In this document: in pieces, positions 51,506-60,869 of the stretch | Layout of the letters: each line of letters starts with the position of its first letter | How positions within the stretch are numbered: position 1 is the first letter of the stretch | Assembly: GCF_001830555.1 (NCBI RefSeq) | Contig: NZ_MIAM01000014.1 | Coordinates: 155,562-219,561 of the forward strand | Reading direction: 5' to 3' | DNA from: Sphingopyxis sp. RIFCSPHIGHO2_12_FULL_65_19 | Lineage (GTDB): Bacteria; Pseudomonadota; Alphaproteobacteria; Sphingomonadales; Sphingomonadaceae | DNA: 64,000 bases | Notes under the pieces: generated by a model | The model's database searches: none | What the model was told of the DNA's origin: nothing | Seen by the model: only the letters and a program-made list of their open reading frames with translations | Position numbers and translations under genes: made by a program

Positions 51506-52459
51506 CTACCGCTTCTCGAACCGCGTCAGCCCCGCGCCCAGCTCATTCGCACCGATCGCCAGCGCCTCGCCGCTCCAGTCGGCGACGAACACCGACCTGC
51601 GATCGAGACCGGCCGGCAGGCTGGCCCGATTGCCGGAGATCGCCAAGCCGCGCGAGGGATTCTTGCGCTCCTCGGCGGCGACCGCGATCAGCGCCGAATA
51701 ATTTTCCTTGTCGCGCCCCTGCACGAACAGATTGTTCGCGATCTGCCCCACCGACCCCGACGGCAGGTCGATCATGTAGTTGGTGCCAGTGCCCTGCGTG
51801 TCGTCAAAGCTGTTGTCGTTGATATCGACCGCGATCGCGCGGGTTTTGAGATAATGACCGCCGCTGCCCTTTTCGAATCGCGTCCGCGTGACGACGACCT
51901 TGCCGTAAATCCCGGTGTAGACGCTGTGCGCGCAGCTCAGCCCACGGTCGCAGCGGCCGAGGCGCGAGAAGGTCGAGCGGTCGATGGTCAGCGTCGCTTC
52001 GGGATCGTCGGCGGTCAAAATGCCCTGCTCGCTGTTGCGGAACATCGCGTTCACGATGTCGAGATCGCTGGTTTCCAGCCGGATGCCCGCGCCATTGCCG
52101 TCGGGGACGCGCATATTCTGGAACACCAGCCCGTCGATCCGCGCGCCCGCGCCGCGCAGAACGAGCGCCGCCTTGCCCTCACAGGTTACGCCGTCGAAGA
52201 TGGCGCGGCCGGGTTCGGCCGCGACAAAGGCAATACGGCCTGCCGTCTGTACGGCACAGTCGCGGTGATAGCCGGCGGCAACGCGGATCGTCCCTTCGCC
52301 TTCCCCGATCGCATCGACGGCATCCTGTAGCCGTCCAAAGCTCTGCCCACCGACGCTATAGGGCGCTCCGCCGGTCTGCGCAGGAAGCGGTGCCGGGGCG
52401 AGCAACAGCGGGAGGGCGAGCAGCGGCAGCAGGGGCCGGCGAAGAATTGCCTTGAACAT
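51506..52459 (-). CDS. right-handed parallel beta-helix protein, exported
   Basis: The product of 317 residues has a signal peptide (residues 1-27, ending PAPLPAQ) and a repeated beta-helix pattern, for example GARIDGLVFQNMRV, GIRLETSDLDIVNAMFRNSEQGIL and TLTIDRSTFSRLG. Such proteins act as polysaccharide lyases, esterases or adhesion proteins, but no lyase catalytic set was recognised. One disulfide-like cysteine pair may be present (residues near RCDRGLSCAHS). It is convergent with ybjN. The function is unknown. Confidence 0.75.
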   Translation of the reverse strand: MFKAILRRPLLPLLALPLLLAPAPLPAQTGGAPYSVGGQSFGRLQDAVDAIGEGEGTIRVAAGYHRDCAVQTAGRIAFVAAEPGRAIFDGVTCEGKAALVLRGAGARIDGLVFQNMRVPDGNGAGIRLETSDLDIVNAMFRNSEQGILTADDPEATLTIDRSTFSRLGRCDRGLSCAHSVYTGIYGKVVVTRTRFEKGSGGHYLKTRAIAVDINDNSFDDTQGTGTNYMIDLPSGSVGQIANNLFVQGRDKENYSALIAVAAEERKNPSRGLAISGNRASLPAGLDRRSVFVADWSGEALAIGANELGAGLTRFEKR

Positions 52460-52552
52460 ACGCGCCCCATAACCGTTTTCGCCGCTTTAGTCGTTGGCGA
52501 AGCTGGTTAATCCGCCGCCTGTCCCCTTATCGGACAGACGGGCGCATGCCGG

Positions 52553-55171
52553 TTAATCCAGATTGGGCCGCAGCCAGCGTGTCGCCGTCTCCAGATCGAC
52601 GCCGCGCCGCCGCGCATAATCTTCCAGCTGGTCGCTGCCGATCCGCGCGACGCCGAAATACTGGCTTTCGGGATGGCCGAAATAAAAGCCGCTAACCGCC
52701 GCCGTCGGCAGCATCGCAAAGCTTTCGGTCAGCACCAGTCCGGCATTTTCCTCTGCCGCCAGCAGGTCGAACAGGATCGGCTTCAGGCTGTGGTCGGGGC
52801 AGGCGGGATACCCCGGAGCCGGGCGAATACCGCGATATTCTTCCTTGATCAGCGCCTCGTTGGTCAGCTGTTCACCGGGGGCATAGCCCCACAGCGTGGT
52901 GCGGACATGCTGGTGCAATCGTTCGGCGAACGCCTCGGCAAAGCGGTCGGCGAGCGCCTTGAGCAAAATGTCCGAATAATCATCCTTGTCGGCGCGGAAG
53001 CGTTCCGAATGCGGCTCAATGCCGTGGATGCCGACGGCAAAACCGCCGATCCAGTCGCCCGCCGGATCGATGAAATCCGCGAGGCACATATTGGCGCGGT
53101 CGCGGCTTTTCTTGATCTGCTGGCGCAGGAACGGCAGCGTCACATGGCGCTCTTCCTCGGCGAGATGGATCGTCACATCGTCGCCGTCGCGCGCGCACGG
53201 CCAGAAGGCGCAGACCCCGCGCGCGGTCAGCCATTTTTCGCCGATCAGCCGGTCGAGCATCGCGTCGGCATCGGCCTTCAGCTCCTGTGCCGTCTCACCG
53301 ACCACCTCGTCGTCGAGGATCGACGGATAGGTGCCATGGAGTTCCCATGCGCGGAAAAAGGGCGTCCAGTCGATGCATTCGCGCAGGTCGGCAAGCGACC
53401 AGTCGTCGAAGCGGTGCAGTCCGGGCTGGAGCGGCGGCGCGGGCTTGTCGCTGAGATAGGCGTCGTAATAATTGGCGCGGGCTTCTTCCAGCGTGTGGAG
53501 GACGCTTTGTCCCTTGCCCGCGCGCACGTCGCGGACATGGGCGTAATCATCCTTATACCCCTGCACATAGGCATCACGCCCGGTGTCGCTGACGAGCGCC
53601 GTCGCGACGCCGACCGCGCGGCTGGCGTCGAGGACGTGGAGCACCGGCCCCTGATAGGCGGGATCGATGCGCAGCGCCGTATGCACTTTCGATGTCGTTG
53701 CGCCGCCAATCAGCAGCGGCATCGTCATGCCCGCACGCTGCATTTCCTCGGCCACCGTCACCATCTCGTCGAGCGACGGCGTGATCAGGCCCGACAGGCC
53801 GATCATGTCGGCGTCATTCTCGTTCGCCGCCTCGAGGATCTTCGACCAGGGCACCATCACGCCCAGATCGACGATCTCGAAGCCGTTGCATTGCAGCACG
53901 ACGCCGACGATATTCTTGCCGATGTCGTGAACGTCGCCCTTGACGGTCGCCATCACGACCTTGCCCTTGCCCTTCGCGCCCGGCTCCTTCGACGCCTCGA
54001 TGAAGGGCAGCAGGTGCGCGACCGCCTTTTTCATCACGCGCGCCGATTTCACGACCTGCGGCAGGAACATCTTGCCCGACCCGAACAGGTCCCCGACGAC
54101 GTTCATGCCGTCCATCAGCGGCCCTTCGATCACCTCGATCGGGCGCGGCATCAACAGGCGCATTTCCTCCGTATCGTCGACGACATAGGCGTCGATGCCC
54201 TTGACCAGCGCATGTTCGAGCCGCTTGGCGACGTCCCAGCCGCGCCATTCCTCGGCCGCCTTTTCCTGTGCCGGATTGCTGCCCTTGTAGCGTTCAGCGA
54301 GCGCGATCAGCCGTTCGGTGGGCGATTCCGCCTCCCCTTCGACCTTGCGGTTGAGCACGACATCCTCGACGGCCTGTCGCAGTTCCGGGTCGATCGTGTC
54401 ATAGACGTCGAGCTGCCCGGCATTGACGATCGCCATGTCGAGTCCGGCAGGAATCGCATAGTAAAGGAAGACGCTGTGCATCGCGCGGCGCACTGTCTCG
54501 TTGCCGCGAAAGCCGAACGACAGGTTCGACAGCCCGCCCGAAAAATGAACATGCGGGCAGCGGCGGCGGATTTCCTTTACCGCCTCGATAAAGTCGACCG
54601 CATAATTGTCATGTTCTTCGAGACCCGTGGCGACCGCGAACACATTCGGGTCAAAGATGATGTCTTCGGGCGGGAAGCCGATGCTCATCAGCAACTTGTA
54701 GGCGCGCTCGCAAATCTCGATCTTGCGCTCTTTCGTATCCGCCTGCCCGACCTCGTCGAACGCCATCACGACAACCGCGGCGCCATAGGCCATGCATTTG
54801 CGGGCGTGTTCAAGGAAAGGCTCCTCGCCCTCCTTCATACTGATCGAATTGACGATCGGCTTGCCGGGGACGCATTTCAGCCCCGCCTCGATGACATCCC
54901 ATTTCGAGCTGTCGATCATCACCGGGATGCGCGCGATATCCGGCTCGGCGGCGATGAGCTTGAGGAACGTCGTCATCGCATATTCGGCGTCGAGCAGCCC
55001 TTCGTCCATGTTGACGTCGATGATCTGCGCGCCATTTTCCACCTGCTGGCGCGCAACCTCGACCGCCGCGGCATAGTCGTCGGCGAGGATCAGCTTCTTG
55101 AACGCCGCGGAACCCGTGACGTTGGTGCGCTCGCCGATATTGACGAAGCTGGAGGAAGCGGCGGTGGTCAT
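52553..55171 (-). CDS. metH: methionine synthase, C-terminal part (folate, cobalamin and activation domains)
   Basis: The product of about 872 residues starts directly with the pterin-binding domain ([16 protein letters not shown]) and lacks the homocysteine-binding domain, which is encoded separately. The cobalamin-binding motif [26 protein letters not shown] is complete with the axial histidine. The activation domain follows ([32 protein letters not shown] and [15 protein letters not shown]). The start is ATG 55171 by homology; the open frame upstream is not coding. It is the last gene of the methionine operon and transfers methyl from methyl-tetrahydrofolate to homocysteine together with the N-terminal part. 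Confidence 0.93.
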   Translation of the reverse strand: MTTAASSSFVNIGERTNVTGSAAFKKLILADDYAAAVEVARQQVENGAQIIDVNMDEGLLDAEYAMTTFLKLIAAEPDIARIPVMIDSSKWDVIEAGLKCVPGKPIVNSISMKEGEEPFLEHARKCMAYGAAVVVMAFDEVGQADTKERKIEICERAYKLLMSIGFPPEDIIFDPNVFAVATGLEEHDNYAVDFIEAVKEIRRRCPHVHFSGGLSNLSFGFRGNETVRRAMHSVFLYYAIPAGLDMAIVNAGQLDVYDTIDPELRQAVEDVVLNRKVEGEAESPTERLIALAERYKGSNPAQEKAAEEWRGWDVAKRLEHALVKGIDAYVVDDTEEMRLLMPRPIEVIEGPLMDGMNVVGDLFGSGKMFLPQVVKSARVMKKAVAHLLPFIEASKEPGAKGKGKVVMATVKGDVHDIGKNIVGVVLQCNGFEIVDLGVMVPWSKILEAANENDADMIGLSGLITPSLDEMVTVAEEMQRAGMTMPLLIGGATTSKVHTALRIDPAYQGPVLHVLDASRAVGVATALVSDTGRDAYVQGYKDDYAHVRDVRAGKGQSVLHTLEEARANYYDAYLSDKPAPPLQPGLHRFDDWSLADLRECIDWTPFFRAWELHGTYPSILDDEVVGETAQELKADADAMLDRLIGEKWLTARGVCAFWPCARDGDDVTIHLAEEERHVTLPFLRQQIKKSRDRANMCLADFIDPAGDWIGGFAVGIHGIEPHSERFRADKDDYSDILLKALADRFAEAFAERLHQHVRTTLWGYAPGEQLTNEALIKEEYRGIRPAPGYPACPDHSLKPILFDLLAAEENAGLVLTESFAMLPTAAVSGFYFGHPESQYFGVARIGSDQLEDYARRRGVDLETATRWLRPNLD

Positions 55172-55193
55172 CTTTGAATCCTGAAACTGAATA

Positions 55194-55718
55194 TTAAGCG
55201 ACAAGGGGGCGCGCGAGGACGAGATCGTCGTAAAGCTTGCCGCCGACGTTGAATTGGCGCGTACCGAGGTCGGCGAACCCCTGCTTGCGATAGAAGGCGA
55301 GCGCGCGTTCGTTCTGCGCATAGACGCCAAGCAGAAGGCGGCGGTGTCCGCGCGCAGCCTCCAGCGCCCGTTTCATCAGCTCCGCGCCGAGCCCGCTGCC
55401 ATGAAAACGCGATAACGAATAGATGCGCTTCAATTCGATGTCGCCCTCAAGCGCGGCGGCAAGGTCGGGCTGACCCACGAGCGCAAACCCGATCGGCGCG
55501 CTGCCGGGCTGCGCCTCGGCAATCCACGCACGCGCGCCACAGGCCAGATAGGCACGATAGGCTGCCTCAACATGCTGCGCCGCACAGTGACCGACGATCG
55601 CATCGCCGTCGAGGATTCCGGCGAAGGTTTCGAGGAAGGTTGCAGCGCCGATCAGCGCAAGCGCCGGCGCATCATCCGCTCCGGCCTCCCGGATCGACCA
55701 TCTTGGCATGTCGGTCAT
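55194..55718 (-). CDS. GNAT family acetyltransferase
   Basis: The product of about 174 residues has the acetyl-CoA site [29 protein letters not shown] and the C-terminal [21 protein letters not shown], typical of GNAT enzymes. The start is set at ATG 55718, which begins [20 protein letters not shown]. It lies between the two halves of the split methionine synthase, spaced 4 bases from the N-terminal part and 22 from the C-terminal part. The substrate is unknown; the position suggests a link to the methionine cycle or simply insertion in the operon. Confidence 0.88.
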   Translation of the reverse strand: MTDMPRWSIREAGADDAPALALIGAATFLETFAGILDGDAIVGHCAAQHVEAAYRAYLACGARAWIAEAQPGSAPIGFALVGQPDLAAALEGDIELKRIYSLSRFHGSGLGAELMKRALEAARGHRRLLLGVYAQNERALAFYRKQGFADLGTRQFNVGGKLYDDLVLARPLVA

Positions 55719-55722
55719 CGAC

Positions 55723-56787
55723 TCAGGCGGCCATCGTAAAGGGCTCGAGCCCCGCCAGCCGCGTCCGCACCGGCACCTCGGGAATGTGCCGCGGTGCAAG
55801 GCCCGCGACGGCCTTCGCCATCGCCGCAATGTGCGCCGGCGTCGAACCGCAGCAGCCGCCGAGGATGTTGACCTGTCCATGAGCAGCCCATTCGCCGACG
55901 AGCTCCGCCGTCGTTTCGGGCAATTCATCATATTCGCCGAGTTCGTTTGGCAGGCCCGCGTTCGGGTAAACCATCACCAGCGCATCGGCGATTTCGGACA
56001 AAACCTTTACGTGCGGACGCAACTGCGACGCGCCAAACGAGCAATTCAGCCCGATCGTCAGCGGCTTCGCATGACGCACAGCGTACCAGAAAGCCTCGAC
56101 CGTATGCCCCGACAGGTTGCGCCCCGACAGGTCGGTGAGCGTCATCGAGATCATCAGCGGCAGCTCGCGCCCCACCTTTGCCTCGGCCTCCAGCGTCGCG
56201 GCGATCCCGGCCTTGGCATTGAGCGTGTCGAAGATCGTCTCGATCAGGATGAAGTCGGCGCCGCCCTCGGCCAGCGCGACAACCTGATCGAGATAAACCG
56301 CCTTCAATTCGTCGAAATCAATCTCGCGATAGCCCGGATTGTTGACGTCGGGCGACAGCGACAGCGTCTTGTTCGTCGGCCCGACCGCGCCCGCGATGAA
56401 GCGGCGGCGACCGTCGATCGCTTCATATTTATTTGCCGCCTCGCGCCCCAATCGCGCGCTTTCATGGTTGATGTCGGCGACCAGATGTTCGGCGCCATAA
56501 TCGGCCTGGCTGATCCGGTTGGCGCTGAATGTGTTGGTCGACACGATGTCCGACCCCGCCGCCAGATAGGCTTCGCCGATCGCGGTAACGACATCGGGAC
56601 GCGTCAGCGCGAGGATGTCGTTATTGCCCTTCTGGTCGTGCGTCAGGCCGAGCGATCCGGCATAGTCGGCCTCGACCAGCTTGCGAAGCTGGATCTGCGT
56701 ACCCCAGCCGCCGTCGGTGAGCAGGATGCGGTCCTTCGCTGCCGCCACCAGGGCGTCGCGTGCCCCGATTGTCGAATGGCCGGTCAT
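55723..56787 (-). CDS. metH: methionine synthase, N-terminal homocysteine-binding part
   Basis: The product of about 354 residues is the homocysteine methyltransferase domain. The start is DGGWGTQIQ, and the zinc ligands are in GLNCSFGASQLR and ILGGCCGSTPAHI. DIVSTNTFSANRI and FILIETIFDTLNAKA are also typical. The start ATG 56787 is set by homology and by its four-base overlap with metF. It needs the separately encoded cobalamin part for activity, a split arrangement seen in sphingomonads and some other alphaproteobacteria. Confidence 0.93.
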   Translation of the reverse strand: MTGHSTIGARDALVAAAKDRILLTDGGWGTQIQLRKLVEADYAGSLGLTHDQKGNNDILALTRPDVVTAIGEAYLAAGSDIVSTNTFSANRISQADYGAEHLVADINHESARLGREAANKYEAIDGRRRFIAGAVGPTNKTLSLSPDVNNPGYREIDFDELKAVYLDQVVALAEGGADFILIETIFDTLNAKAGIAATLEAEAKVGRELPLMISMTLTDLSGRNLSGHTVEAFWYAVRHAKPLTIGLNCSFGASQLRPHVKVLSEIADALVMVYPNAGLPNELGEYDELPETTAELVGEWAAHGQVNILGGCCGSTPAHIAAMAKAVAGLAPRHIPEVPVRTRLAGLEPFTMAA

Positions 56788-57722
56788 GCTGCCTGATCCT
56801 TTGCGTTCGCAACCGGCCGCAGTCCCAGCAAATGACAGATCGCATAGCTGAGTTCGGCGCGGTTGAGCGTGTAGAAATGGAAATCGCGCACCCCGCCCGC
56901 ATAAAGGCGGCGGCACATTTCGGCGGCGACGGTCGCTGCCACCAGCTGGCGCGCCGCCGGATGGTCGTCGAGCCCGTCGAACAGCGACACCATCCACGCG
57001 GGGATCGCGGTGCCGCACATATCGGCGATGCGGCGCGTTTGCGACACGTTCGACACCGGCAGGATGCCCGGAATGATCGGCGCATTGATGCCCGCCGCAG
57101 CGGCCGCATCCCGGAAACGCAGGAAGCTGTCGGGGGAGAAGAAGAATTGCGTGATCGCACGGGTCGCCCCGGCGTCGAGCTTGCGCTTCAGATTGTCGAG
57201 GTCCGATTGCGGACAATCCGCATCGGGGTGCGTTTCGGGGTAAGCGGCAACCGAAATCTCGAACGGCGCCACCGCCTTCAGCCCGGCCACCAGCTCGATC
57301 GCATTGGCATAGCCCTCCGGATGCGGACGATAGGGTGCCCCGCCGGGAACGTCGCCGCGCAGCGCCACGATATGGCGAACCCCGGCCTCCCAATAGGCGC
57401 GCGCGACCTCGTCGATCTCGGCGCGCGAGGCTTCGACGCAGGTCAGGTGCGCGGCGGGGGGCACGCGGCTCTCGGCGGCAATGCGGGCAACGGTCGCATG
57501 GGTGCGCTCGCGCGTCGATCCACCCGCGCCATAAGTGACGGAGACAAAGCTGGGCGCCAGCGGTTCGAGCGTGCGGAACGTGTCCCACAGCTGCGATTCC
57601 ATCTTTTCGGTCTTCGGCGGGAAAAATTCAAAGCTGACGCCAATGTCGCCTTCAAGATTGGCGAACAAAGGCGACGCCGCGGCGCGGCGCGCCTCCGCCA
57701 GCGAGTTCAAGTTCGACGTCAT
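56784..57722 (-). CDS. metF: 5,10-methylenetetrahydrofolate reductase
   Basis: The product of 312 residues is a FAD-dependent TIM-barrel enzyme. It has the family motifs GVSFEFFPPKTEKMESQLW, FVSVTYGAGGSTRERTH, HIVALRGDVP and ITQFFFSPDSFLRF (in part), and HFYTLNRAELSYAI at the end. It makes the methyl-tetrahydrofolate used by methionine synthase. It overlaps the ArsR-methyltransferase and metH genes by four bases each, so the operon is translationally coupled. Confidence 0.96.
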   Translation of the reverse strand: MTSNLNSLAEARRAAASPLFANLEGDIGVSFEFFPPKTEKMESQLWDTFRTLEPLAPSFVSVTYGAGGSTRERTHATVARIAAESRVPPAAHLTCVEASRAEIDEVARAYWEAGVRHIVALRGDVPGGAPYRPHPEGYANAIELVAGLKAVAPFEISVAAYPETHPDADCPQSDLDNLKRKLDAGATRAITQFFFSPDSFLRFRDAAAAAGINAPIIPGILPVSNVSQTRRIADMCGTAIPAWMVSLFDGLDDHPAARQLVAATVAAEMCRRLYAGGVRDFHFYTLNRAELSYAICHLLGLRPVANAKDQAA

Positions 57723-58705
57723 GCCGCAAGCCTTTTATTCTGTCCGTCGCCGGTGACGGGGGGTTGATCTTCATCGCTGCGGCGGCGGCCGAGCCACAGC
57801 TTCACGGCCAGCTCCCCTCCTTCCAGCGTCTGGGTATTTTCCAGCAGCAGGCCGGCCGACGCGAACCAGCCCCGGATCTGGGCGTCCGAGAAGCCAAGGC
57901 GGGCGTGTGCGGCGCGGTCGCGCAATTCTTCATCCTCGTGCGGCGCAAAATCGACGACGAGCAAATGGCCGCCGCCGCGCAGCACGCGGCTCGCCTCGGC
58001 AATCACGCGGTCGGGTTCGTGCGCGAAATGCAGCGCCTGGTGAATGACGATGCTGTCGATGCTGGCATCCGCAACGGGCAGGTTCAGGAAATCGCCTTGA
58101 AGCAGGTCGACGGGAACCGGCTGGTCGGCAAGCTTGGTGCGCGCGATACGCAGCATTTCGGGGCTGCGATCGAGCGCGGTAATGCGCCGCGCGGTCGGTG
58201 CAAAGATTTCCGCCATTCGGCCGGTGCCCGTGCCGATATCGAGCAAATGGCCCAGACGGCGGTTGTGCATCATTGCCAGCATCGCAGCCTCCACCTCGCT
58301 TTCGGCGACATGGCGAGAGCGGATCGCGTCCCATTCGGCGGCATGTTCGGCGAAATAGCGCGCCGCGGCGGCAGCCCGCTCCTCACGCACCGCCGCCAGG
58401 CGCCGCGCATCATGTGCGATGACGCGCGCTTCGCGGACGGAAAAGGGCCATTTTTCGGCGTGCTCGATGATTCCGGCGACCGGCTCCGCCGCCGCGATGC
58501 GCAGGAAGACCCAGCTTCCCTCGCGCCGCCGCTCGACGATCCCGGCCTCGACAAGGATGCGGACGTGGCGCGAAACACGCGGCTGGCTCTGATCGAGTAC
58601 CACCGCCAGCTCGCCGATCGCCAGCTCCATCTCGCGCAAAAGCGCGACGACTCGCAGGCGCGTCGGGTCCGCCAGGGCACGGAAAATGTCGATCAGCTCG
58701 CTCAT
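57719..58705 (-). CDS. ArsR-type regulator fused to a SAM-dependent methyltransferase
   Basis: The product of about 328 residues has an N-terminal ArsR winged helix (residues 1-100: FRALADPTRLRVVALLREMELAIGELAVVLDQSQPRVSRHVRILVEAGIVERRREG in parts) without metal-ligand cysteines. A class I methyltransferase domain follows from about residue 150 (LLDIGTGTGRMAEIF, DRSPEMLRIAR, DSIVIHQALHFAHEP). It is first in the metF-metH operon behind a perfect palindrome. It probably senses SAM or SAH through the methyltransferase domain and represses the operon; the related SahR of other bacteria controls the methionine cycle. The methylation activity may be vestigial. Confidence 0.88.
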   Translation of the reverse strand: MSELIDIFRALADPTRLRVVALLREMELAIGELAVVLDQSQPRVSRHVRILVEAGIVERRREGSWVFLRIAAAEPVAGIIEHAEKWPFSVREARVIAHDARRLAAVREERAAAAARYFAEHAAEWDAIRSRHVAESEVEAAMLAMMHNRRLGHLLDIGTGTGRMAEIFAPTARRITALDRSPEMLRIARTKLADQPVPVDLLQGDFLNLPVADASIDSIVIHQALHFAHEPDRVIAEASRVLRGGGHLLVVDFAPHEDEELRDRAAHARLGFSDAQIRGWFASAGLLLENTQTLEGGELAVKLWLGRRRSDEDQPPVTGDGQNKRLAA

Positions 58706-58711
58706 TAAGAT

Positions 58712-58735
58712 GCATATAAAGGTTTCTTTATATGC
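58712..58735. promoter_or_regulatory. perfect palindromic operator of the methionine operon
   Basis: Arms GCATATAAAG and CTTTATATGC (10 bp, perfect) with a GTTT spacer, six bases upstream of the ArsR-methyltransferase start. ArsR-type repressors bind such AT-rich dyads. Position and symmetry strongly suggest autorepression and control of metF-metH. Confidence 0.75.
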
Positions 58736-58831
58736 GGTCAACCAAGCGCCGCGCCTCAATTTCCGCCACGCATCTCCTTGGCTCACCTGAATTGCGGCAA
58801 AAGGGGCAGGCTCTGGTAAAAAGGGCGTTGC

Positions 58832-58851
58832 ACCCCCTTGGGTGAGGGGGT
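58832..58851. promoter_or_regulatory. perfect inverted repeat upstream of the lipoprotein gene
   Basis: ACCCCCT-TGGGTG-AGGGGGT with 7-bp perfect arms lies 83 bases before the start of the Ala-rich lipoprotein gene. It may be an operator of that gene. The bound regulator is unknown. Confidence 0.4.
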
Positions 58852-58934
58852 AATTCTGCGCGCGATTGGCAAATTTCGGGATCGATCTGTTCCTGTGCCG
58901 GTCGATCAGTTCAAACCGAGAGGGGTATTCCCAT

Positions 58935-59255
58935 ATGAAAAAATCGATCACTCTGTCGCTCGTCCTCGCCGCCTCGATGGGCCTCGCTGCTTGCGCCGAA
59001 AAGGCTGCCGACGACACGGCCGCTGCAACCGAAGACGCAGCTGCGACCGTCGAAGGCGCTGCTGACGGCGCGATGGAAGCCGCCGAAGGCGCTGCCGATG
59101 CGACCGCCGCTGCCGGTGCCGCCGCAGACGCCGCTGGCGATGCCGCTGCCGAAGGCGACGCTGCTGTTGCTGCCGACAAGGCGACCGAAGCTGCCGACGC
59201 CGCCAAGGAAGCCGCCGACGCCGCCAAGGGCGCGATGGAAGAAGCCAAGAAGTAA
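58935..59255 (+). CDS. Ala-rich helical lipoprotein A
   Basis: The product of 106 residues has a lipoprotein signal with the lipobox LAAC near residue 20 (SLVLAASMGLAACAEK). The rest is a long Ala/Glu/Asp-rich helix with repeated AADAT, AAGAAADAAGDAA and AAKEAADAAKGA units in an approximate 11-residue period, like LEA-type or coiled-coil surface proteins. It likely sits in the periplasm or outer membrane. It is followed by a terminator and by a related gene at 59433, so the two are probably a tandem duplication. The function is unknown. Confidence 0.75.
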   Translation: MKKSITLSLVLAASMGLAACAEKAADDTAAATEDAAATVEGAADGAMEAAEGAADATAAAGAAADAAGDAAAEGDAAVAADKATEAADAAKEAADAAKGAMEEAKK

Positions 59256-59299
59256 GCGCCTGTCTGGCCTTTCGGGGCCGAACGAACGCCAAGGAAAGA

Positions 59300-59329
59300 G
59301 GGTCGCCGGATTGCCGGCGGCCCTTTTTT
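59300..59329 (+). terminator. rho-independent terminator after lipoprotein A
   Basis: Stem GGGTCGCCGG / CCGGCGGCCC with loop ATTG, followed by TTTTTT on the plus strand. Confidence 0.85.
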
Positions 59330-59432
59330 CATTGGCGGGACATATCAAGCAGCGCAGTTGCCAAGCCACTGATCCGCCGTTACCTCTCTCCCCATGATCG
59401 GTCGCCCGATCATTGCATTCGAAAGGAATATC

Positions 59433-59762
59433 ATGCGCAAGATCATCATCGCCTCGATGGCCGCCGCGGCCTTCAGCCTCGCCGCCTGCTCGGAAAAGAC
59501 CCAGGACGCCGCTAGCGAAACCGCCGATTCCATGGGCGACGACGCCGCCGCCGCGGGCGACGCCATGGCCGAAGGCGCCGCTGACGCCGCCGACGCGACC
59601 GCCGCTGCCGCTGGCGAAGCTGCCGACGCGACCGCCGACGCCGCCAAGGATGCCGGCAACGCCGTCGAAGGCACCGTGAACGCCGCTGGCGAAGCCGCCG
59701 ACAAGGCTGGCGACAAGATCGCCGAAGAAACGAAGAAGGCCGAAGCCAACGACAAGCAATAA
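59433..59762 (+). CDS. Ala-rich helical lipoprotein B (paralogue of A)
   Basis: The product of 109 residues has an LAAC lipobox (SMAAAAFSLAACSEK) and an Ala/Asp/Glu-rich repeat body (AADATAAAAGEAADATADAA) ending in KKAEANDKQ. The signal and repeat style match lipoprotein A upstream, so the pair looks like a tandem duplication that diverged. ATG 59433 follows AAAGGAA. It is terminated separately, so the two genes can be regulated independently. The function is unknown. Confidence 0.72.
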   Translation: MRKIIIASMAAAAFSLAACSEKTQDAASETADSMGDDAAAAGDAMAEGAADAADATAAAAGEAADATADAAKDAGNAVEGTVNAAGEAADKAGDKIAEETKKAEANDKQ

Positions 59763-59792
59763 GTCGTCGCTACGCCTTCGGGCTGATAAGGG

Positions 59793-59824
59793 GGCTCCAT
59801 CCACCATGGATGGGGCCCTTTTTC
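59793..59824 (+). terminator. rho-independent terminator after lipoprotein B
   Basis: Stem GGGCTCCATCC / GGATGGGGCCC (one G-T pair) with loop ACCAT, followed by TTTTT on the plus strand. Confidence 0.8.
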
Positions 59825-59836
59825 TTGGGAGACGGG

Positions 59837-60043
59837 ATGATCGACCTTCGGATGACGAGCGCGACGCTCGCAGTGCTGATCCTCGCGGCGGGATGCAGTC
59901 GCACCGACAATGAACCCGGGCCGGGCGGCGTGACCGTCAGCGAGGCGAAGGCGCTCGACGATGCCGCCGAGATGCTCGAAAGCCGTGACAGCGCGCCCGC
60001 GGCGGCCGAACCCTCCGGGGATGGGGCGGCCCCCGACAAATAG
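59837..60043 (+). CDS. small lipoprotein of 68 residues
   Basis: The product begins with a signal and a lipobox LAAGC (ATLAVLILAAGCSR) and has an acidic, Pro- and Ala-rich tail with no recognisable domain. ATG 59837 follows GGGAGACGGG. It starts just behind the terminator of lipoprotein B. It may be an accessory lipoprotein; the function is unknown. Confidence 0.6.
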   Translation: MIDLRMTSATLAVLILAAGCSRTDNEPGPGGVTVSEAKALDDAAEMLESRDSAPAAAEPSGDGAAPDK

Positions 60044-60191
60044 CCGCTTCCCTCCATCGCCTCGCCGGGTTAGACCGGGCGCGCTTCGCGACTGGCGCTG
60101 AAGATGGGCATCCATCGGGAAACGAGGCGGACCGACAGGTCGACAGGAGCCGCGCGCCTGGGTGATCCACCGCCAGCGAGGGAACATCCGC

Positions 60192-60869
60192 ATGTCCGAT
60201 ACGCCCGCCACCACCATCGTCTTCCTGCTTTTTCCGGGCATCACCCAGCTCGATTTCACGGCGCCGGCGCAGGCATTGTCGCGGATGCCCGGTGCGACAT
60301 TGGTGGGCGCCGCGGCGACGCTCGACCCGATCATGACCGACAGCGGCTTTGCCATCGTGCCGACGCATGACCTCCAGCGCGCGCCGCAGGCCGACATCTT
60401 GTGCATCCCCGGCGGGCACGGCGTCGCCGACGCGCTGGGCGACGCCGCGACGGTCGACTTCGTTGCTCGCCAGGCCGCGGGCGCCGAGTGGGTGACGAGC
60501 GTGTGCACCGGCGCCTTCCTGCTCGGGCGTGCCGGCCTCCTCGCAGGCAAGCGCGCGACGACGCACTGGGGCTATACGCATCTGTTGCCGCTTGTCGGGA
60601 CCGAGCCGGTGAAGGCGCGCGTCGTCGAGGACGGCCATCTTGTGACCTGCGGCGGAGTGACATCGGGGCTCGATTTCGCGCTGACGCTGATTGCGCGGCT
60701 GCGCGGCGATACGGTCGCACAGGCGATCCAGCTCGCGATTGAATATGATCCCGCGCCGCCCTTTCCCGGCGGCCATTCCGACCGCGCGCCCAAATCGATC
60801 ACGGCCGGGTTGCGGGCGCATGTCTATGATGCCGCCGCGGCGCGAATGGAGGCGGCGCTGCGCGCCTAG
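60192..60869 (+). CDS. DJ-1/PfpI family protein (isonitrile hydratase-like)
   Basis: The product of about 225 residues has the DJ-1/PfpI fold with the nucleophilic cysteine in SVCTGAFLLG and the IPGGHG motif. The long C-terminal part (TCGGVTSGLDFALTLIARLRGD) is like the N-terminal domain of GlxA-type regulators and isonitrile hydratases, but no DNA-binding domain follows. ATG 60192 has a GAGGGAA ribosome site. It is convergent with the cyclotransferase gene, overlapping by four bases. The substrate is not known. Confidence 0.82.
   Translation: MSDTPATTIVFLLFPGITQLDFTAPAQALSRMPGATLVGAAATLDPIMTDSGFAIVPTHDLQRAPQADILCIPGGHGVADALGDAATVDFVARQAAGAEWVTSVCTGAFLLGRAGLLAGKRATTHWGYTHLLPLVGTEPVKARVVEDGHLVTCGGVTSGLDFALTLIARLRGDTVAQAIQLAIEYDPAPPFPGGHSDRAPKSITAGLRAHVYDAAAARMEAALRA

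Noticed and set aside
52673..55177. Plus-strand open frame of 834 codons
   Set aside because: It is antisense to the complete metH C-terminal gene and shows no family features.
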